A stretch of DNA of 64,000 nt from Georgenia sp. SYP-B2076. Its GTDB lineage: Bacteria > Actinomycetota > Actinomycetes > Actinomycetales > Actinomycetaceae. Positions 1 through 8,303 of this stretch are shown here, one piece after another (the stretch's first letter is position 1; every line of letters begins with the position of its first letter). The notes under the pieces are model-generated. The model saw nothing but the letters and a program-made list of their open reading frames with translations, was not told the DNA's origin and made no database searches. The stretch spans positions 124,001 to 188,000 of the forward strand of contig NZ_RXOZ01000032.1 in NCBI RefSeq assembly GCF_003991205.1. Direction: 5' to 3'. A program made the translations under genes and the position numbers.

Positions 1-1
1 T

Positions 2-1366
2 GGCCTCGACCGCGTGGCCGGATACGTGCTCCCGGCCGCCGAGGTGGCGCAGGTCGCCACGACCGAGGGCCTCTTCGAGCTGCACGGCCTCGGCTTCCCG
101 AGCACCCCCTTCGCGCCGGACCGGCCGATCGACGTCCTGCACGTGCCGCAGTCGCCGACGGCGGTGCTCGTGAGCGCGACGGGCGGCACCGACGCGCCGG
201 GCCGGCTGGCCACCGGCGGCCCGTTCCTGGAGCACCCGCCGTTCACCGGCACCGGGTTCGCCTCCACGGGCGACGTCGTCGCCCCGCTCTCGTGGCTCGA
301 GCACACCCGACTGACGCCGGGCTCACGGCTGTGGCGCTTCACGCCAGGCGCGCCGGAGCCCGAGCTCGTCGGCACCTACCACGGGGTCGCCTTCGGGTGG
401 CAGAACCACCTGGACGGCGACTCCTTCCACGCGCTCGCACCCTCGAAGTACGTCGGCCACGTCGCGAAGCTGCCGCTGGGCACCTTCGCGGCGGACGTCA
501 AGACCGACGACGACGGCGCCCCCAGCGTCGTGACCCTCGTGGCCATGTCGGACGCGGCCCAGGAGCACGGCTTCACGAAGACGACGGCGGGGACCTGGGC
601 GAAGCAGGTGCGCGCCGCGGACGTCGACGAGCTGTTCGAGATCCACGTCGGCGCCCGCTGGCACGGCATGCCGGTGCGAATCGTCGACCAGGGCCCGGGC
701 GCGGACGGGGAGCAGTTCTGCCGGATCAGCTCGCTGGCGCACGACGCCGACCTCGCGGAGCGTCTCCACATGGACAAGGTCGACGCCGGGGTCTACGAGA
801 CCACCGTGCCGCTGTCCGCGCTCACCGACGTCGTCTACGCCCAGCGCATCCCCAAGGCGTGGGCCCGGGAGGAGCAGCTAGCCCGCAGCGGTGCCGGAGC
901 CGCGGCCGGCGCCCCCGCGGACCACCCGCTGGCCCGGCACTCGGCGACCCTCCAGCGCGTGGCCCAGGGGCTGGCCCAGGTCGCCCCGGCCGGATGGACC
1001 CGCGCGCGGGTGCTCTGCCGCATGGTGGGCACGCGCGGGGAGATCCTGGCCGGCGTCACCCAGCCCGACGGCACCGAGGCCGTGCTCCCCGCGCTGCCGG
1101 GCGACGTCGGCAACGCCATGGCCGAGATGCGCCACGCGCAGTACGAGCCCGGCAAGGGCACGTGGTTCACCGCCCTCGTGACGCTGATGCCCGACGGCAA
1201 GATCACGCTCAACATCGACTCGAAGAACGAGCCGACGTGGTCGACGCCGCTCGAGCCCGGCCAGTTCTCCGAGGACCTGCGCCGCTACCCCAGGGACGAC
1301 GAGCACGTGCCGGACTGGCTCACGGCCAAGCTCGCCGAGGAGACCCGCGCGGGCGGCGAGGCCTGA
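2..1366 (+). CDS. Hypothetical protein with C-terminal YezG-like (DUF600) domain, probably 5'-truncated
   Basis: The frame is open to the left edge, so the true start may lie outside the window; a GTG at 14 is the first start codon seen. The N-terminal ~300 residues match no family I can name. The last ~130 residues look like the YezG/DUF600 fold: a helical stretch, then a WF-T-LVTLMPDGKI strand pattern, and an ending of the form F-EDL-RYPRD-EHVPDWL. Known YezG proteins are small immunity/antitoxin partners of LXG-type toxins. No membrane segment or signal peptide is visible. It is followed by the csoR-copZ unit, with no evident functional link. The domain call is by eye; a role in immunity is inference only. 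Confidence 0.6.
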   Translation, partial: GLDRVAGYVLPAAEVAQVATTEGLFELHGLGFPSTPFAPDRPIDVLHVPQSPTAVLVSATGGTDAPGRLATGGPFLEHPPFTGTGFASTGDVVAPLSWLEHTRLTPGSRLWRFTPGAPEPELVGTYHGVAFGWQNHLDGDSFHALAPSKYVGHVAKLPLGTFAADVKTDDDGAPSVVTLVAMSDAAQEHGFTKTTAGTWAKQVRAADVDELFEIHVGARWHGMPVRIVDQGPGADGEQFCRISSLAHDADLAERLHMDKVDAGVYETTVPLSALTDVVYAQRIPKAWAREEQLARSGAGAAAGAPADHPLARHSATLQRVAQGLAQVAPAGWTRARVLCRMVGTRGEILAGVTQPDGTEAVLPALPGDVGNAMAEMRHAQYEPGKGTWFTALVTLMPDGKITLNIDSKNEPTWSTPLEPGQFSEDLRRYPRDDEHVPDWLTAKLAEETRAGGEA

Positions 1367-1456
1367 GCACGCAGCGCCGCCAAATCGGACGGTATTCCCC
1401 TATTGCCGTGACCTTGCTTACATCTTGCTGGGGGCGAACTTCCTGACGGTTGGGCA

Positions 1457-1471
1457 TACCCCCCACGGGTA
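1457..1471. promoter_or_regulatory. Probable CsoR operator
   Basis: The site reads TACCC-5 nt-GGGTA, a GC-rich interrupted palindrome of the kind bound by CsoR-family copper repressors (TACCC...GGGTA type). It lies 53 nt upstream of the GTG start of the CsoR gene that follows, which fits autoregulation of csoR-copZ and release by Cu(I). The assignment rests on motif and position. Confidence 0.7.
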
Positions 1472-1523
1472 AACTTCGAGGGCACCGGCCCGCATGGGCC
1501 GAGCCGAACGGGAGGGGGCGCGG

Positions 1524-1805
1524 GTGGCTGGCTACAGCGGCACCAAGGACGAGTATGCGAAGCGCTTGCGCCGCATCGAGGGCCAGGTGCGCGGGATCGC
1601 GCGCATGGTCGACGAGGACACCTACTGCATCGACGTCCTCACCCAGATCTCCGCCGTCACCAAGGCGCTCCAGGCAGTGGGCATCGGGCTGGTCGAAGAC
1701 CACCTCGGCCATTGCGTGGTCGATGCCGCGCGCTCCTCCGAGGAGGAGGGCCAGGCAAAGGTCGCGGAGGCCGCCGAGGCGATCGCGAGGCTCGTGCGTT
1801 CGTGA
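1524..1805 (+). CDS. csoR: Copper-sensing transcriptional repressor, CsoR/FrmR family
   Basis: A 93-residue all-helical DUF156 protein. It has the LRRIEGQVRGIARM signature and the Cu(I) ligand set Cys35, His60 and Cys64 (C-24 residues-H-3 residues-C), the pattern of copper-type CsoR rather than FrmR or RcnR. The GTG at 1524 is preferred because a GGAGGGGG Shine-Dalgarno (1511-1518) sits 5 nt upstream; an in-frame ATG at 1494 would add 10 residues and lacks a good site. The protein should repress its own operon by binding the palindrome at 1457-1471 and let go when it binds cuprous ion. The copper chaperone gene follows 52 nt downstream; no copper-exporting P-type ATPase is in the window. Confidence 0.93.
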   Translation: MAGYSGTKDEYAKRLRRIEGQVRGIARMVDEDTYCIDVLTQISAVTKALQAVGIGLVEDHLGHCVVDAARSSEEEGQAKVAEAAEAIARLVRS

Positions 1806-1857
1806 ACGATCTGCCGTTCGTCCGTCTTCCCCACATCACCACCTTGCTAGGAGCACC

Positions 1858-2133
1858 ATGAGCACCGCAGAGATCGACCGCACCGCAGAGCTGGGCAGCA
1901 CCGGCCGCACCACCGTCATCGACGTCGACGGCATCACGTGCGGTCACTGCGTCAAGCAGGTGACCGAGGAGCTCATGGCGCTCCCCAACGTCACCCGGGT
2001 CTCCATCGACCTGCACAGCGGCGAGATCTCTCCGGTCACCGTCTTCTCGGACGCGGTCCTCGACGAGGAGGCCCTGCGTTCCGCCCTGGGCGAGGCGGGC
2101 TACGACGTCACCGCCGTCCACAGCGCCGCCTGA
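1858..2133 (+). CDS. copZ: Heavy-metal-associated (HMA) copper chaperone
   Basis: A 91-residue cytoplasmic protein made of one HMA (ferredoxin-like) domain after a ~17-residue N-terminal extension. The metal site GITCGHC carries Cys28 and Cys31; the usual GMTC Met is an Ile here. The rest follows the beta-alpha-beta pattern to a GYDV ending. It should carry Cu(I) to an exporter and to CsoR. AGGAG at 1849-1853 sets the ATG start. It lies downstream of csoR on the same strand, so it is probably co-transcribed and copper-induced. The partner CopA ATPase is not nearby and must be elsewhere if present. Confidence 0.9.
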   Translation: MSTAEIDRTAELGSTGRTTVIDVDGITCGHCVKQVTEELMALPNVTRVSIDLHSGEISPVTVFSDAVLDEEALRSALGEAGYDVTAVHSAA

Positions 2134-2142
2134 GCGCGCCAC

Positions 2143-2176
2143 CCCGGGCGGCGGCGCCCGCCCGCCGCCGCCCGGG
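2143..2176. terminator. Hairpin terminator between convergent copZ and HAD gene
   Basis: A perfect 14-bp inverted repeat (2143-2156 with 2163-2176) with a 6-nt loop lies between the stop codons of two convergent genes. It could stop transcription from both sides. No T-tract follows, which is common in high-GC actinobacteria. Confidence 0.65.
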
Positions 2177-2215
2177 CACCCGGGCACCCGGTGCTACTCG
2201 ACACCTGGGCCCTTG

Positions 2216-2887
2216 TCACGGCCCGGCGGCGAGCCCCACCACCAGCTCCACCGTGACGTCGTCGAGATCGTGCACCTGCGCGCTGGCCAGCGCGAGCGCG
2301 TCCGCGGCAGGCGGGAAGGCCTCGTGCGGGACAGCGATCACCCTCATGCCGGCGGCGGCCGCCGAGCGGAGGCCGTTGCTGGAGTCCTCGATCGCGACCG
2401 CGCGTTCCGGGGCCACCCCGAGGAGCTCGCAGACGCGCGCGTACCCGTCCGGGGCCGGCTTGCCCGCGGCGACCTCCTCGGTCGAGACCGTGGCCTGGAA
2501 GCAGTCGGCGATGCCCAGCGCGTCGAGGGTGGCATCGATGAGCCGGCGGGGCGAGGACGAGGCGAGCCCCAGCGGCCACCGGGCGGCGAGGCGTCGGACG
2601 GCCGCCACCGCGCCCGGGAGGGTGGGCAGGTGCTCGCGGTAGCGCGCCGCCTGGGCGTCGATGGTCCGCCGGGCCACGTCCGCGGCGTCGCCGCGCACCC
2701 CGATCGTCGAGGCCATGTACTCGGACCACTCGGGGGTGCTCATGCCCAGCATCGCTTCCGAGGCACCGTCGGGCCAGGGCGCGCCGTCCTCGGCGGCGAG
2801 CCCGCGGCGGACGTCGTCCCAGATGGTCTCGGTGTCGGTGAGCACGCCGTCCATGTCGAACACGACGGCGTCGATGGTGGAGGTCAT
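2216..2887 (-). CDS. HAD-superfamily hydrolase, beta-phosphoglucomutase-like subfamily
   Basis: A 223-residue protein. HAD motif I is FDMDGVLTDTE near residue 10, with nucleophile Asp11 and acid/base Asp13. There is a helical cap, a motif II region ASSSPRRL, the motif III Lys in AAGKPAPDGY, and motif IV VAIEDSSNG. The subfamily I architecture acts on small phosphorylated sugars or related metabolites; the exact substrate cannot be told. The ATG at 2887 is chosen because the motif follows within 10 residues and the upstream frame has no homology. It converges on copZ and is divergent from the CPBP gene. Confidence 0.88.
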   Translation of the reverse strand: MTSTIDAVVFDMDGVLTDTETIWDDVRRGLAAEDGAPWPDGASEAMLGMSTPEWSEYMASTIGVRGDAADVARRTIDAQAARYREHLPTLPGAVAAVRRLAARWPLGLASSSPRRLIDATLDALGIADCFQATVSTEEVAAGKPAPDGYARVCELLGVAPERAVAIEDSSNGLRSAAAAGMRVIAVPHEAFPPAADALALASAQVHDLDDVTVELVVGLAAGP

Positions 2888-2955
2888 CCCTTCATGGTGC
2901 CGCACCCGCGCGGGTTTCAGCCTGCGCCCAGCGGGCCGTAGTAGACACTGGCTCC

Positions 2956-3900
2956 GTGAACGTGCCATCCCCCCGTCCCGCCACCTCGGGGCTCGTCCCC
3001 GCCCGGAGTGACGAGACGCCCGGCCCCTCGGCGGACGCCGCACTCCCCCCGACGCCAGGCCCCTCGGCCGACGACGCCCCCGCGGTCGACGACGCCCCCG
3101 CGCGGGCGGACGCCCGCGCCGCGGACCGGTCCCCGCGGACGCCGCTGCTGCGCGTCCGGCTGCGCACCGAGGTCCTCATCGTCCTCGGGCTCTCGCTCGG
3201 CCAGTCGGCGGTCTACGCCGTCGTCACCATCGTCGCGCGCCTGACCGCCGGGACGCCGCTGGGCGAGCAGACCGCGGCGCTGAACCCCTCCCGCTCCGCC
3301 CGCCCCTACCTCGACCTGACCTACCAGCTCCTCGGCATCGGCTTCGCCCTCGTGCCGGTGGCACTCGCGCTGTTCCTCCTCTCGGAGCCGGGCCGGCGCG
3401 CCACCGCCCGCATCGGGCTCGACCTGCGCCGCCCCTGGCGCAACCTCGGCGCCGGCGTGGGGCTCGCCGCCCTCATCGGCGTGCCCGGCCTGGGCCTGTA
3501 CCTGCTGGGACGCGCGCTGGGCCTCACCGTCGAGGTGCAGGCCGCCACGCTGAACCAGCACTGGTGGACCGTGCCGGTCCTCATCCTGGCCGCGCTGCAG
3601 AACGCCCTGCTCGAGGAGGTCGTCGTCGCAGGCTACCTCGTCGAGCGGCTCGAGCAGATGGGCTGGCGACCGGGCGCCGTCGTCGGGGCCAGCGCCCTCG
3701 TGCGCGGCGCGTACCACCTCTACCAGGGCATCGGCCCGTTCGTCGGCAACGCCGTCATGGGCGTCATCTTCGCCGCCTACTACCGCCGCCGACGCCGGAC
3801 GACGCCGCTCGTCATCGCGCACACCCTCATCGACGTCGTGGCCTTCGTCGGGTACACGGTGCTCCCGGCCGGCGTGCTGGCCTCGCTCGGTCTCGCGTGA
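2956..3900 (+). CDS. CPBP (CAAX/Abi) family intramembrane metalloprotease
   Basis: A 314-residue membrane protein starting at GTG 2956. The first ~65 residues are a Pro/Ala/Asp-rich, probably disordered cytoplasmic tail with repeated GPSAD units. About seven hydrophobic segments follow. The Abi/CPBP motifs are visible: the paired Glu of ALLEEVVVAGYL, then GAYHLYQG with a His, and a final AHTLIDVV with a His. These residues form the metal/catalytic site in Rce1-like glutamic/metallo-proteases. Bacterial members process prenylated or peptide substrates or protect against bacteriocins; the substrate here is unknown. The divergent HAD gene begins 68 nt away. Confidence 0.85.
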   Translation: MNVPSPRPATSGLVPARSDETPGPSADAALPPTPGPSADDAPAVDDAPARADARAADRSPRTPLLRVRLRTEVLIVLGLSLGQSAVYAVVTIVARLTAGTPLGEQTAALNPSRSARPYLDLTYQLLGIGFALVPVALALFLLSEPGRRATARIGLDLRRPWRNLGAGVGLAALIGVPGLGLYLLGRALGLTVEVQAATLNQHWWTVPVLILAALQNALLEEVVVAGYLVERLEQMGWRPGAVVGASALVRGAYHLYQGIGPFVGNAVMGVIFAAYYRRRRRTTPLVIAHTLIDVVAFVGYTVLPAGVLASLGLA

Positions 3901-3964
3901 GGTCGCGCGGGACGTGCAGGACGTGACGACAGGTGGGGACGACGGGGCCCGTAGACTCCCAGCC

Positions 3965-6709
3965 ATGAGCGAGCGTGCAGGTGGGGGCGGCCGCGCGCCC
4001 TCCGCCGCCGTCGCGCCGCCCCCGGAGAACCCGCGCCGCGACGTCCTCCTGGTCGACGCCCCGCAGACCCGCGTGCGCCGCCCCAGCGACCTGCTCCAGC
4101 TGGTGGCCTGCGCCGTCGGCATCATCGTCGTCCTGCTGCTGGCGGTCTACGCCAGCGCCACCACCCGCGCCGTGACGTCCGACGTGCAGTCCGCCGCCGC
4201 CACGGTGCTGCGCCAGGTGCTGCTCCTGCCGGTGACCGTGCTGGGCGGCCTCGCGACGTTCATCGTGCCGCTCGTCGTGCTCGTGGACCGGCTCGTGCGC
4301 CGCAACTGGCGCTCGGCCCTCGAGGCCGCGGTGACGGCCACCATCGCGGGCCTGCTCGCGGCCGGCGCGCTCTGGCTGCTCGAGTCCCTCGCCCCCGACC
4401 CCCTGACCAACGGCCTGACCATCACGATCGAGGGCCGGTCCGTCATCGCGATGAACCCCTACGTCGCGGCACTGGCCGGGCTGCTGACCGCCGTGGGCGA
4501 CCGCTCGAGCAACCGCATGCTGGGCTGGTCGTGGAACCTGCTGTGGATCGTGCTCGGGCTCAGCGTCATCCAGGGCGACCAGACCCTTCCCGGCGCCGTC
4601 GTCACCGTGCTCCTCGGCCGGATTGCCGGTCTCGGGATGCGCTACGCCTCGGGGGTGCTCCACGAGCGCGCGATCGGCATCTCGCTCGTCCGGGGGCTGC
4701 GGCGCGCCGGGCTCGACCCGGTCCGCGTGGTGCGGATGGACCCGCTGCTCGCCGGCACACGGGCGCAGTCCTGGACGGTGACCACCTCCGCCCCGATCGG
4801 CTACACCGAACGGCTGCGGGAGCCCGCCGCCTCGGCGGCGGCCGCGGAGGCCCACGCGCGCGAGGACGAGTCGACGGCGGAGACGCACGCCGCCTACGCC
4901 GCCGGCTCCGCGGACCGCCGCCCGTCGCCGGCGGACCTCCTCACGGCGGTGGACCGCGAGGGGTCGGCCACCGGGGACACGATCGCGCCGGACCCGCTCA
5001 CCGACCCGGGCCAGGTGCTCCGGGAGGCCGCGTCGTCCGCCGTCGGGAACCTCGACCGCGAGGGCGCGCACCGGATCTACGCCGTGTGGGACGCGGACGG
5101 GAGGCGCCACGACGTCACGGTCCTCGACGGCGACCGGCACGTGGTCGGGTTCCTCTCGAGCCTGTGGGACAACCTGCGCGTGCGCGGCCTGGACCGCCGG
5201 CCCGCGACCACCCTGCGCGAGGCCGCGAACCGGGCCGCGCTGATGGCGCTGGCCACCCGCTTCGCCGGGGTGCGCGCTCCCCGGATGGTGGGCGTCACCG
5301 AGTCCAGGGACTCCGTCCTCATCGTCGCCGAGCACATCGCCGGCGCCCGGCGGCTGGACTCGTTCGAGGCGGGAGAGCTCGACGACGACATCCTCGACGA
5401 CGTCTGGTCGCAGGTCCGCACCGCCCATGCGCGCGGCCTCGCTCACCGCGACCTGCACGCCGCCTCCGTGCTGGTCGACCCGCGCCGGCAGGTATGGCTC
5501 GTCGACTGGGAGAACGGCGAGATCATCTCCACCGAGCTCTCCCGCCGCATCGACCTCGCGCAGGTCCTCGCGCTGCTCGCGCTGCTCGTGGGCACGGAAC
5601 GGGCCCTCGCCTCCGCCGCCCGCGTCCTTGCCCGCGACCAGATGGCCTCCATCGCGCCGCTGCTGCAGCCCGTGGCCCTGCCCGGCCGCACGCGCGCCGC
5701 CGCGAAGGACCACCGCGACCTCCTCTCCACCCTGCGTGCCGAGCTCGTCGACCTCATTCCCACCGCCGACGTCGCCCCGGTGCAGCTGGCCCGGTTCTCC
5801 CCCCGCACGGTCATCACCCTCACGGTGGCCGTGGTGGCCATCTGGCTGGTCCTCGGCTCGCTGAACTTCCAGGAGGTGGCCCAGGCGGTCGCGGGCGCGA
5901 ACGTGGCGTGGATGGTCTTCGCCTTCCTCGTGGGCCTGACCACGTATGTCGGCTCGGCGATGAGCCTGCTGGCCTTCACCCCGGAACGGCTCGGCCTGTG
6001 GCGCACCACGCTGGTGCAGGTCGCCGCGTCGGTGATCGCCCTGGTGGCGCCGGCCGGCATCGGCCCGGCCGCGGTCGACCTGCGCTTCCTGACCAAGCAG
6101 GGCGTCGCGACGCCGATGGCCGCGGCGACGGTGGGCCTGGTCCAGGTCTCCCGGTTCGTCACGACCGTGCTGCTGCTCGCCGCCGTGGCGCTCGTGACGG
6201 GGTCTGCCGGCACGCTGAGCACGCCGTCGGGCTCCGTGATCGGCGTGGTCACCGCCGTCGTGCTCGTCCTCGCCGCGACCTTCCTCATCCCCCAGTTGCG
6301 CGCGTGGGTGTGGGAGAAGATCGGTCCGACGCTCCACCAGGCCTGGCCCCGGCTCGTCTGGGTGGCCTCCAACCCGCGGCGCCTCATCGTGGGCCTGGTC
6401 GGGAACCTCATCCTCACCGTCGGCTACGTCGCCGCGTTCGGCGCCTCGCTCGCCGCCTTCGGCCACCAGCTGCCCCTGACCTCCCTGGCCATCACCTACC
6501 TGGCCTCCAACTCCCTCGGCGCCCTGATCCCCTCCCCCGGCGGCATCGGCCCGGTGGAGGTCGCGCTCACCGGTGGCCTGGCGGTGGCGGGGATCCCGTA
6601 CGCCACCGCGCTGTCCGTGTCCATCGTCTTCCGCCTGCTGACGTTCTGGGGCTGCGTGCCGCTGGGCTGGTGGGCCTTCCGGATCCTCCAGCGACGCCAC
6701 GTGCTCTGA
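3965..6709 (+). CDS. Large membrane protein: kinase-like domain fused to an LPG-synthase-type flippase (UPF0104) domain
   Basis: A 914-residue protein in three parts. Residues ~35-225 hold five or six membrane segments. Residues ~330-600 form a soluble kinase-like domain with a catalytic-loop-like HRDLHAASVLVD (~493) and a DWENG in the DFG position (~513). Residues ~620-914 hold seven or eight membrane segments of the lysylphosphatidylglycerol synthase transmembrane/flippase family, with a conserved SPGGIGPVE. The aminoacyl-transferase domain of true MprF is absent. ATG 3965 fits the family; a longer frame starts at 3914. The stop overlaps the ATG of the DUF2079 gene by 1 nt, so the two are coupled. 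A lipid or lipid-linked-sugar export role governed by the kinase-like domain is inference. Confidence 0.8.
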   Translation: MSERAGGGGRAPSAAVAPPPENPRRDVLLVDAPQTRVRRPSDLLQLVACAVGIIVVLLLAVYASATTRAVTSDVQSAAATVLRQVLLLPVTVLGGLATFIVPLVVLVDRLVRRNWRSALEAAVTATIAGLLAAGALWLLESLAPDPLTNGLTITIEGRSVIAMNPYVAALAGLLTAVGDRSSNRMLGWSWNLLWIVLGLSVIQGDQTLPGAVVTVLLGRIAGLGMRYASGVLHERAIGISLVRGLRRAGLDPVRVVRMDPLLAGTRAQSWTVTTSAPIGYTERLREPAASAAAAEAHAREDESTAETHAAYAAGSADRRPSPADLLTAVDREGSATGDTIAPDPLTDPGQVLREAASSAVGNLDREGAHRIYAVWDADGRRHDVTVLDGDRHVVGFLSSLWDNLRVRGLDRRPATTLREAANRAALMALATRFAGVRAPRMVGVTESRDSVLIVAEHIAGARRLDSFEAGELDDDILDDVWSQVRTAHARGLAHRDLHAASVLVDPRRQVWLVDWENGEIISTELSRRIDLAQVLALLALLVGTERALASAARVLARDQMASIAPLLQPVALPGRTRAAAKDHRDLLSTLRAELVDLIPTADVAPVQLARFSPRTVITLTVAVVAIWLVLGSLNFQEVAQAVAGANVAWMVFAFLVGLTTYVGSAMSLLAFTPERLGLWRTTLVQVAASVIALVAPAGIGPAAVDLRFLTKQGVATPMAAATVGLVQVSRFVTTVLLLAAVALVTGSAGTLSTPSGSVIGVVTAVVLVLAATFLIPQLRAWVWEKIGPTLHQAWPRLVWVASNPRRLIVGLVGNLILTVGYVAAFGASLAAFGHQLPLTSLAITYLASNSLGALIPSPGGIGPVEVALTGGLAVAGIPYATALSVSIVFRLLTFWGCVPLGWWAFRILQRRHVL

Positions 6710-8190
6710 TGCGTACACGGCACGGCACGGGAGACGGCGACCCCCGCACCGCCCGCACGTCGGGCGCCCGGACGCGCGCCGACCGGTGGGTGCCCTGGCT
6801 CGTGGCGGCGCTGGTCGCCGCGGCGTACGTGACCTTCGCCGTCGTGCAGTGGCGCCTGCTGGAGGTGCCCTCCTGGGACCTCGGCATCTTCACCCAGCTC
6901 GCGAAGGACTACGCCCACCTCCAGGCGCCGATCGTGACGATCAAGGGCCAGGGTTTCAACCTTCTCGGTGACCACTTCCACCCGATGCTCGTCGTGCTCG
7001 GGCCGGTTTACCGCCTCTTCCCCTCGGGCCTCACCCTGCTCGTGGTCCAGGCCCTGCTGCTCGCCCTCTCGGCAGCGCCGGTCACGTCCGTGGCCAGGGA
7101 ACGGCTCGGGCGCGGGCGGGGCACCGCGCTCGGCGTGGCGTACGGGTTCAGCTGGGGGCTGCAGGGCGCGCTGGCGGCCCAGTTCCACGAGATCGCCCTC
7201 GCCGTCCCGCTGCTGGCCTTCTCCCTCGCCGCCTTCCTCCGGGGCCGGTGGTGGCCCTGCGCGCTCTGGGCCGCGCCGCTCGTCTTCGTCAAGGAGGACC
7301 TCGGCCTGACGGTGGCCGCCCTGGGCCTCGTGATGGTGTGGCGAGGCCGCGCACGCCCGACGGCGGAACCGGCGGCCGGCGGGCCCACCCGCCTCGGCGC
7401 CGCCCTCGCCACCTGGGGCGTCGCCTGGTCGGTCCTGGCCATCACGGTGATCCTGCCCGCCCTGAACGTGCGGCAGCGGTGGGACTACTACGGGCGCCTG
7501 GGCTCCGAGGAGCAGCGCGGCGTCCTCGACGTGCTCCTCGGCGCGTTCGTCCCCGGCGAGAAGTACGTGACCGTGCTGCTGCTCGTCGCGGCCGCCGGCG
7601 TCGTCGGGGTCCGCTCCCCGCTGGTGTGGTTGTGGGTCCCCACGCTGGCCTGGCGCTTCCTCGGAAACGTGGAGTTCTACTGGGGCTGGTCCTGGCACTA
7701 CTCCGCGATCCTCATGCCGGTGGCGGCGGCCGCACTGGTCGATGCCGTGGCGCGCCGCGCCGCGCGGGCCGCGGCGCTGCCGCCGCGCGGGGCCGGCCGG
7801 CTGGGCGGCGCCGCCGTCGCCGTCTCGCTGGCGACCACGGCGCTCATGATGCCCACCATGCCCCTGGCCCGGCTGGCCGCGCCGGACACGTACCAGCTCC
7901 CGGCGCGCCACGACGGCGCGGCGGCGGCCCTGGCGGCTGTCGACCCCGGCTCCACCGTCGAGACGGACATCTACCTCATGGCCTACCTCGTCCCCCGCGC
8001 GCAGGTGTACTGGGTCGGCAACACCGGCAACCCGGCGCCCGACTTCGTCGCCCTCGACACGTGGCGCCGCACGTGGCCCGACCGGGACGTCACCGACGCC
8101 GCGGCGCTGGGCCAGGAGCGTCACCCGGGCACCCGGTACGAGGTCGTGCTCGACGCCGACGGCTACCAGGTGGCCCGGCGCGTGAGCTGA
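6709..8190 (+). CDS. DUF2079 family polytopic membrane protein
   Basis: A 493-residue protein with ~9-10 membrane segments. Near the N-terminus it has the DUF2079 hallmark SWDLGIFTQ followed by GDHFHPML, resembling the Asp-containing first loop of GT-C fold membrane glycosyltransferases that use polyprenyl-phosphate sugars. A soluble C-terminal part of ~110 residues (STVETDIYLMAYLVPR region) follows. The ATG at 6709 overlaps the stop of the preceding kinase/flippase gene (A-TG/TG-A), so both are probably made together. A lipid-linked glycosyl transfer role is inferred from fold and neighbour, not shown. Confidence 0.82.
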   Translation: MRTRHGTGDGDPRTARTSGARTRADRWVPWLVAALVAAAYVTFAVVQWRLLEVPSWDLGIFTQLAKDYAHLQAPIVTIKGQGFNLLGDHFHPMLVVLGPVYRLFPSGLTLLVVQALLLALSAAPVTSVARERLGRGRGTALGVAYGFSWGLQGALAAQFHEIALAVPLLAFSLAAFLRGRWWPCALWAAPLVFVKEDLGLTVAALGLVMVWRGRARPTAEPAAGGPTRLGAALATWGVAWSVLAITVILPALNVRQRWDYYGRLGSEEQRGVLDVLLGAFVPGEKYVTVLLLVAAAGVVGVRSPLVWLWVPTLAWRFLGNVEFYWGWSWHYSAILMPVAAAALVDAVARRAARAAALPPRGAGRLGGAAVAVSLATTALMMPTMPLARLAAPDTYQLPARHDGAAAALAAVDPGSTVETDIYLMAYLVPRAQVYWVGNTGNPAPDFVALDTWRRTWPDRDVTDAAALGQERHPGTRYEVVLDADGYQVARRVS

Positions 8191-8220
8191 CGCGGGGGCT
8201 GACGCGGGGCTGACGCGGCC

Positions 8221-8270
8221 GCCGCCGCCGGCCGCACCCGTGTGCCGGGGGCCGCCGCCGGCCGCACCCG
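8221..8270. repeat. 20-bp direct repeat in the gap before the CopC-like gene
   Basis: Two identical 20-nt copies (8221-8240 and 8251-8270, GCCGCCGCCG followed by GCCGCACCCG) are separated by 10 nt. A run of GACGCGGGGCT-like units just before them (8189-8217) also repeats. They look like slippage-derived GC repeats in the 113-bp intergenic gap; no function is evident. Confidence 0.6.
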
Positions 8271-8303
8271 GGCGAGCCCGCCGCCGCGGCCTAGAGTGGC
8301 CAG

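Noticed and set aside
3965-6709. MprF lysylphosphatidylglycerol synthase
   Set aside because: The flippase-type membrane part is present but the catalytic aminoacyl-transferase domain is absent, replaced by a kinase-like module elsewhere in the chain.
3827-6718. A 963-codon open frame on the minus strand opposite the kinase/flippase gene
   Set aside because: It is a high-GC shadow of a well-supported plus-strand gene; its sequence is Arg/Gly/His-rich and matches no family.
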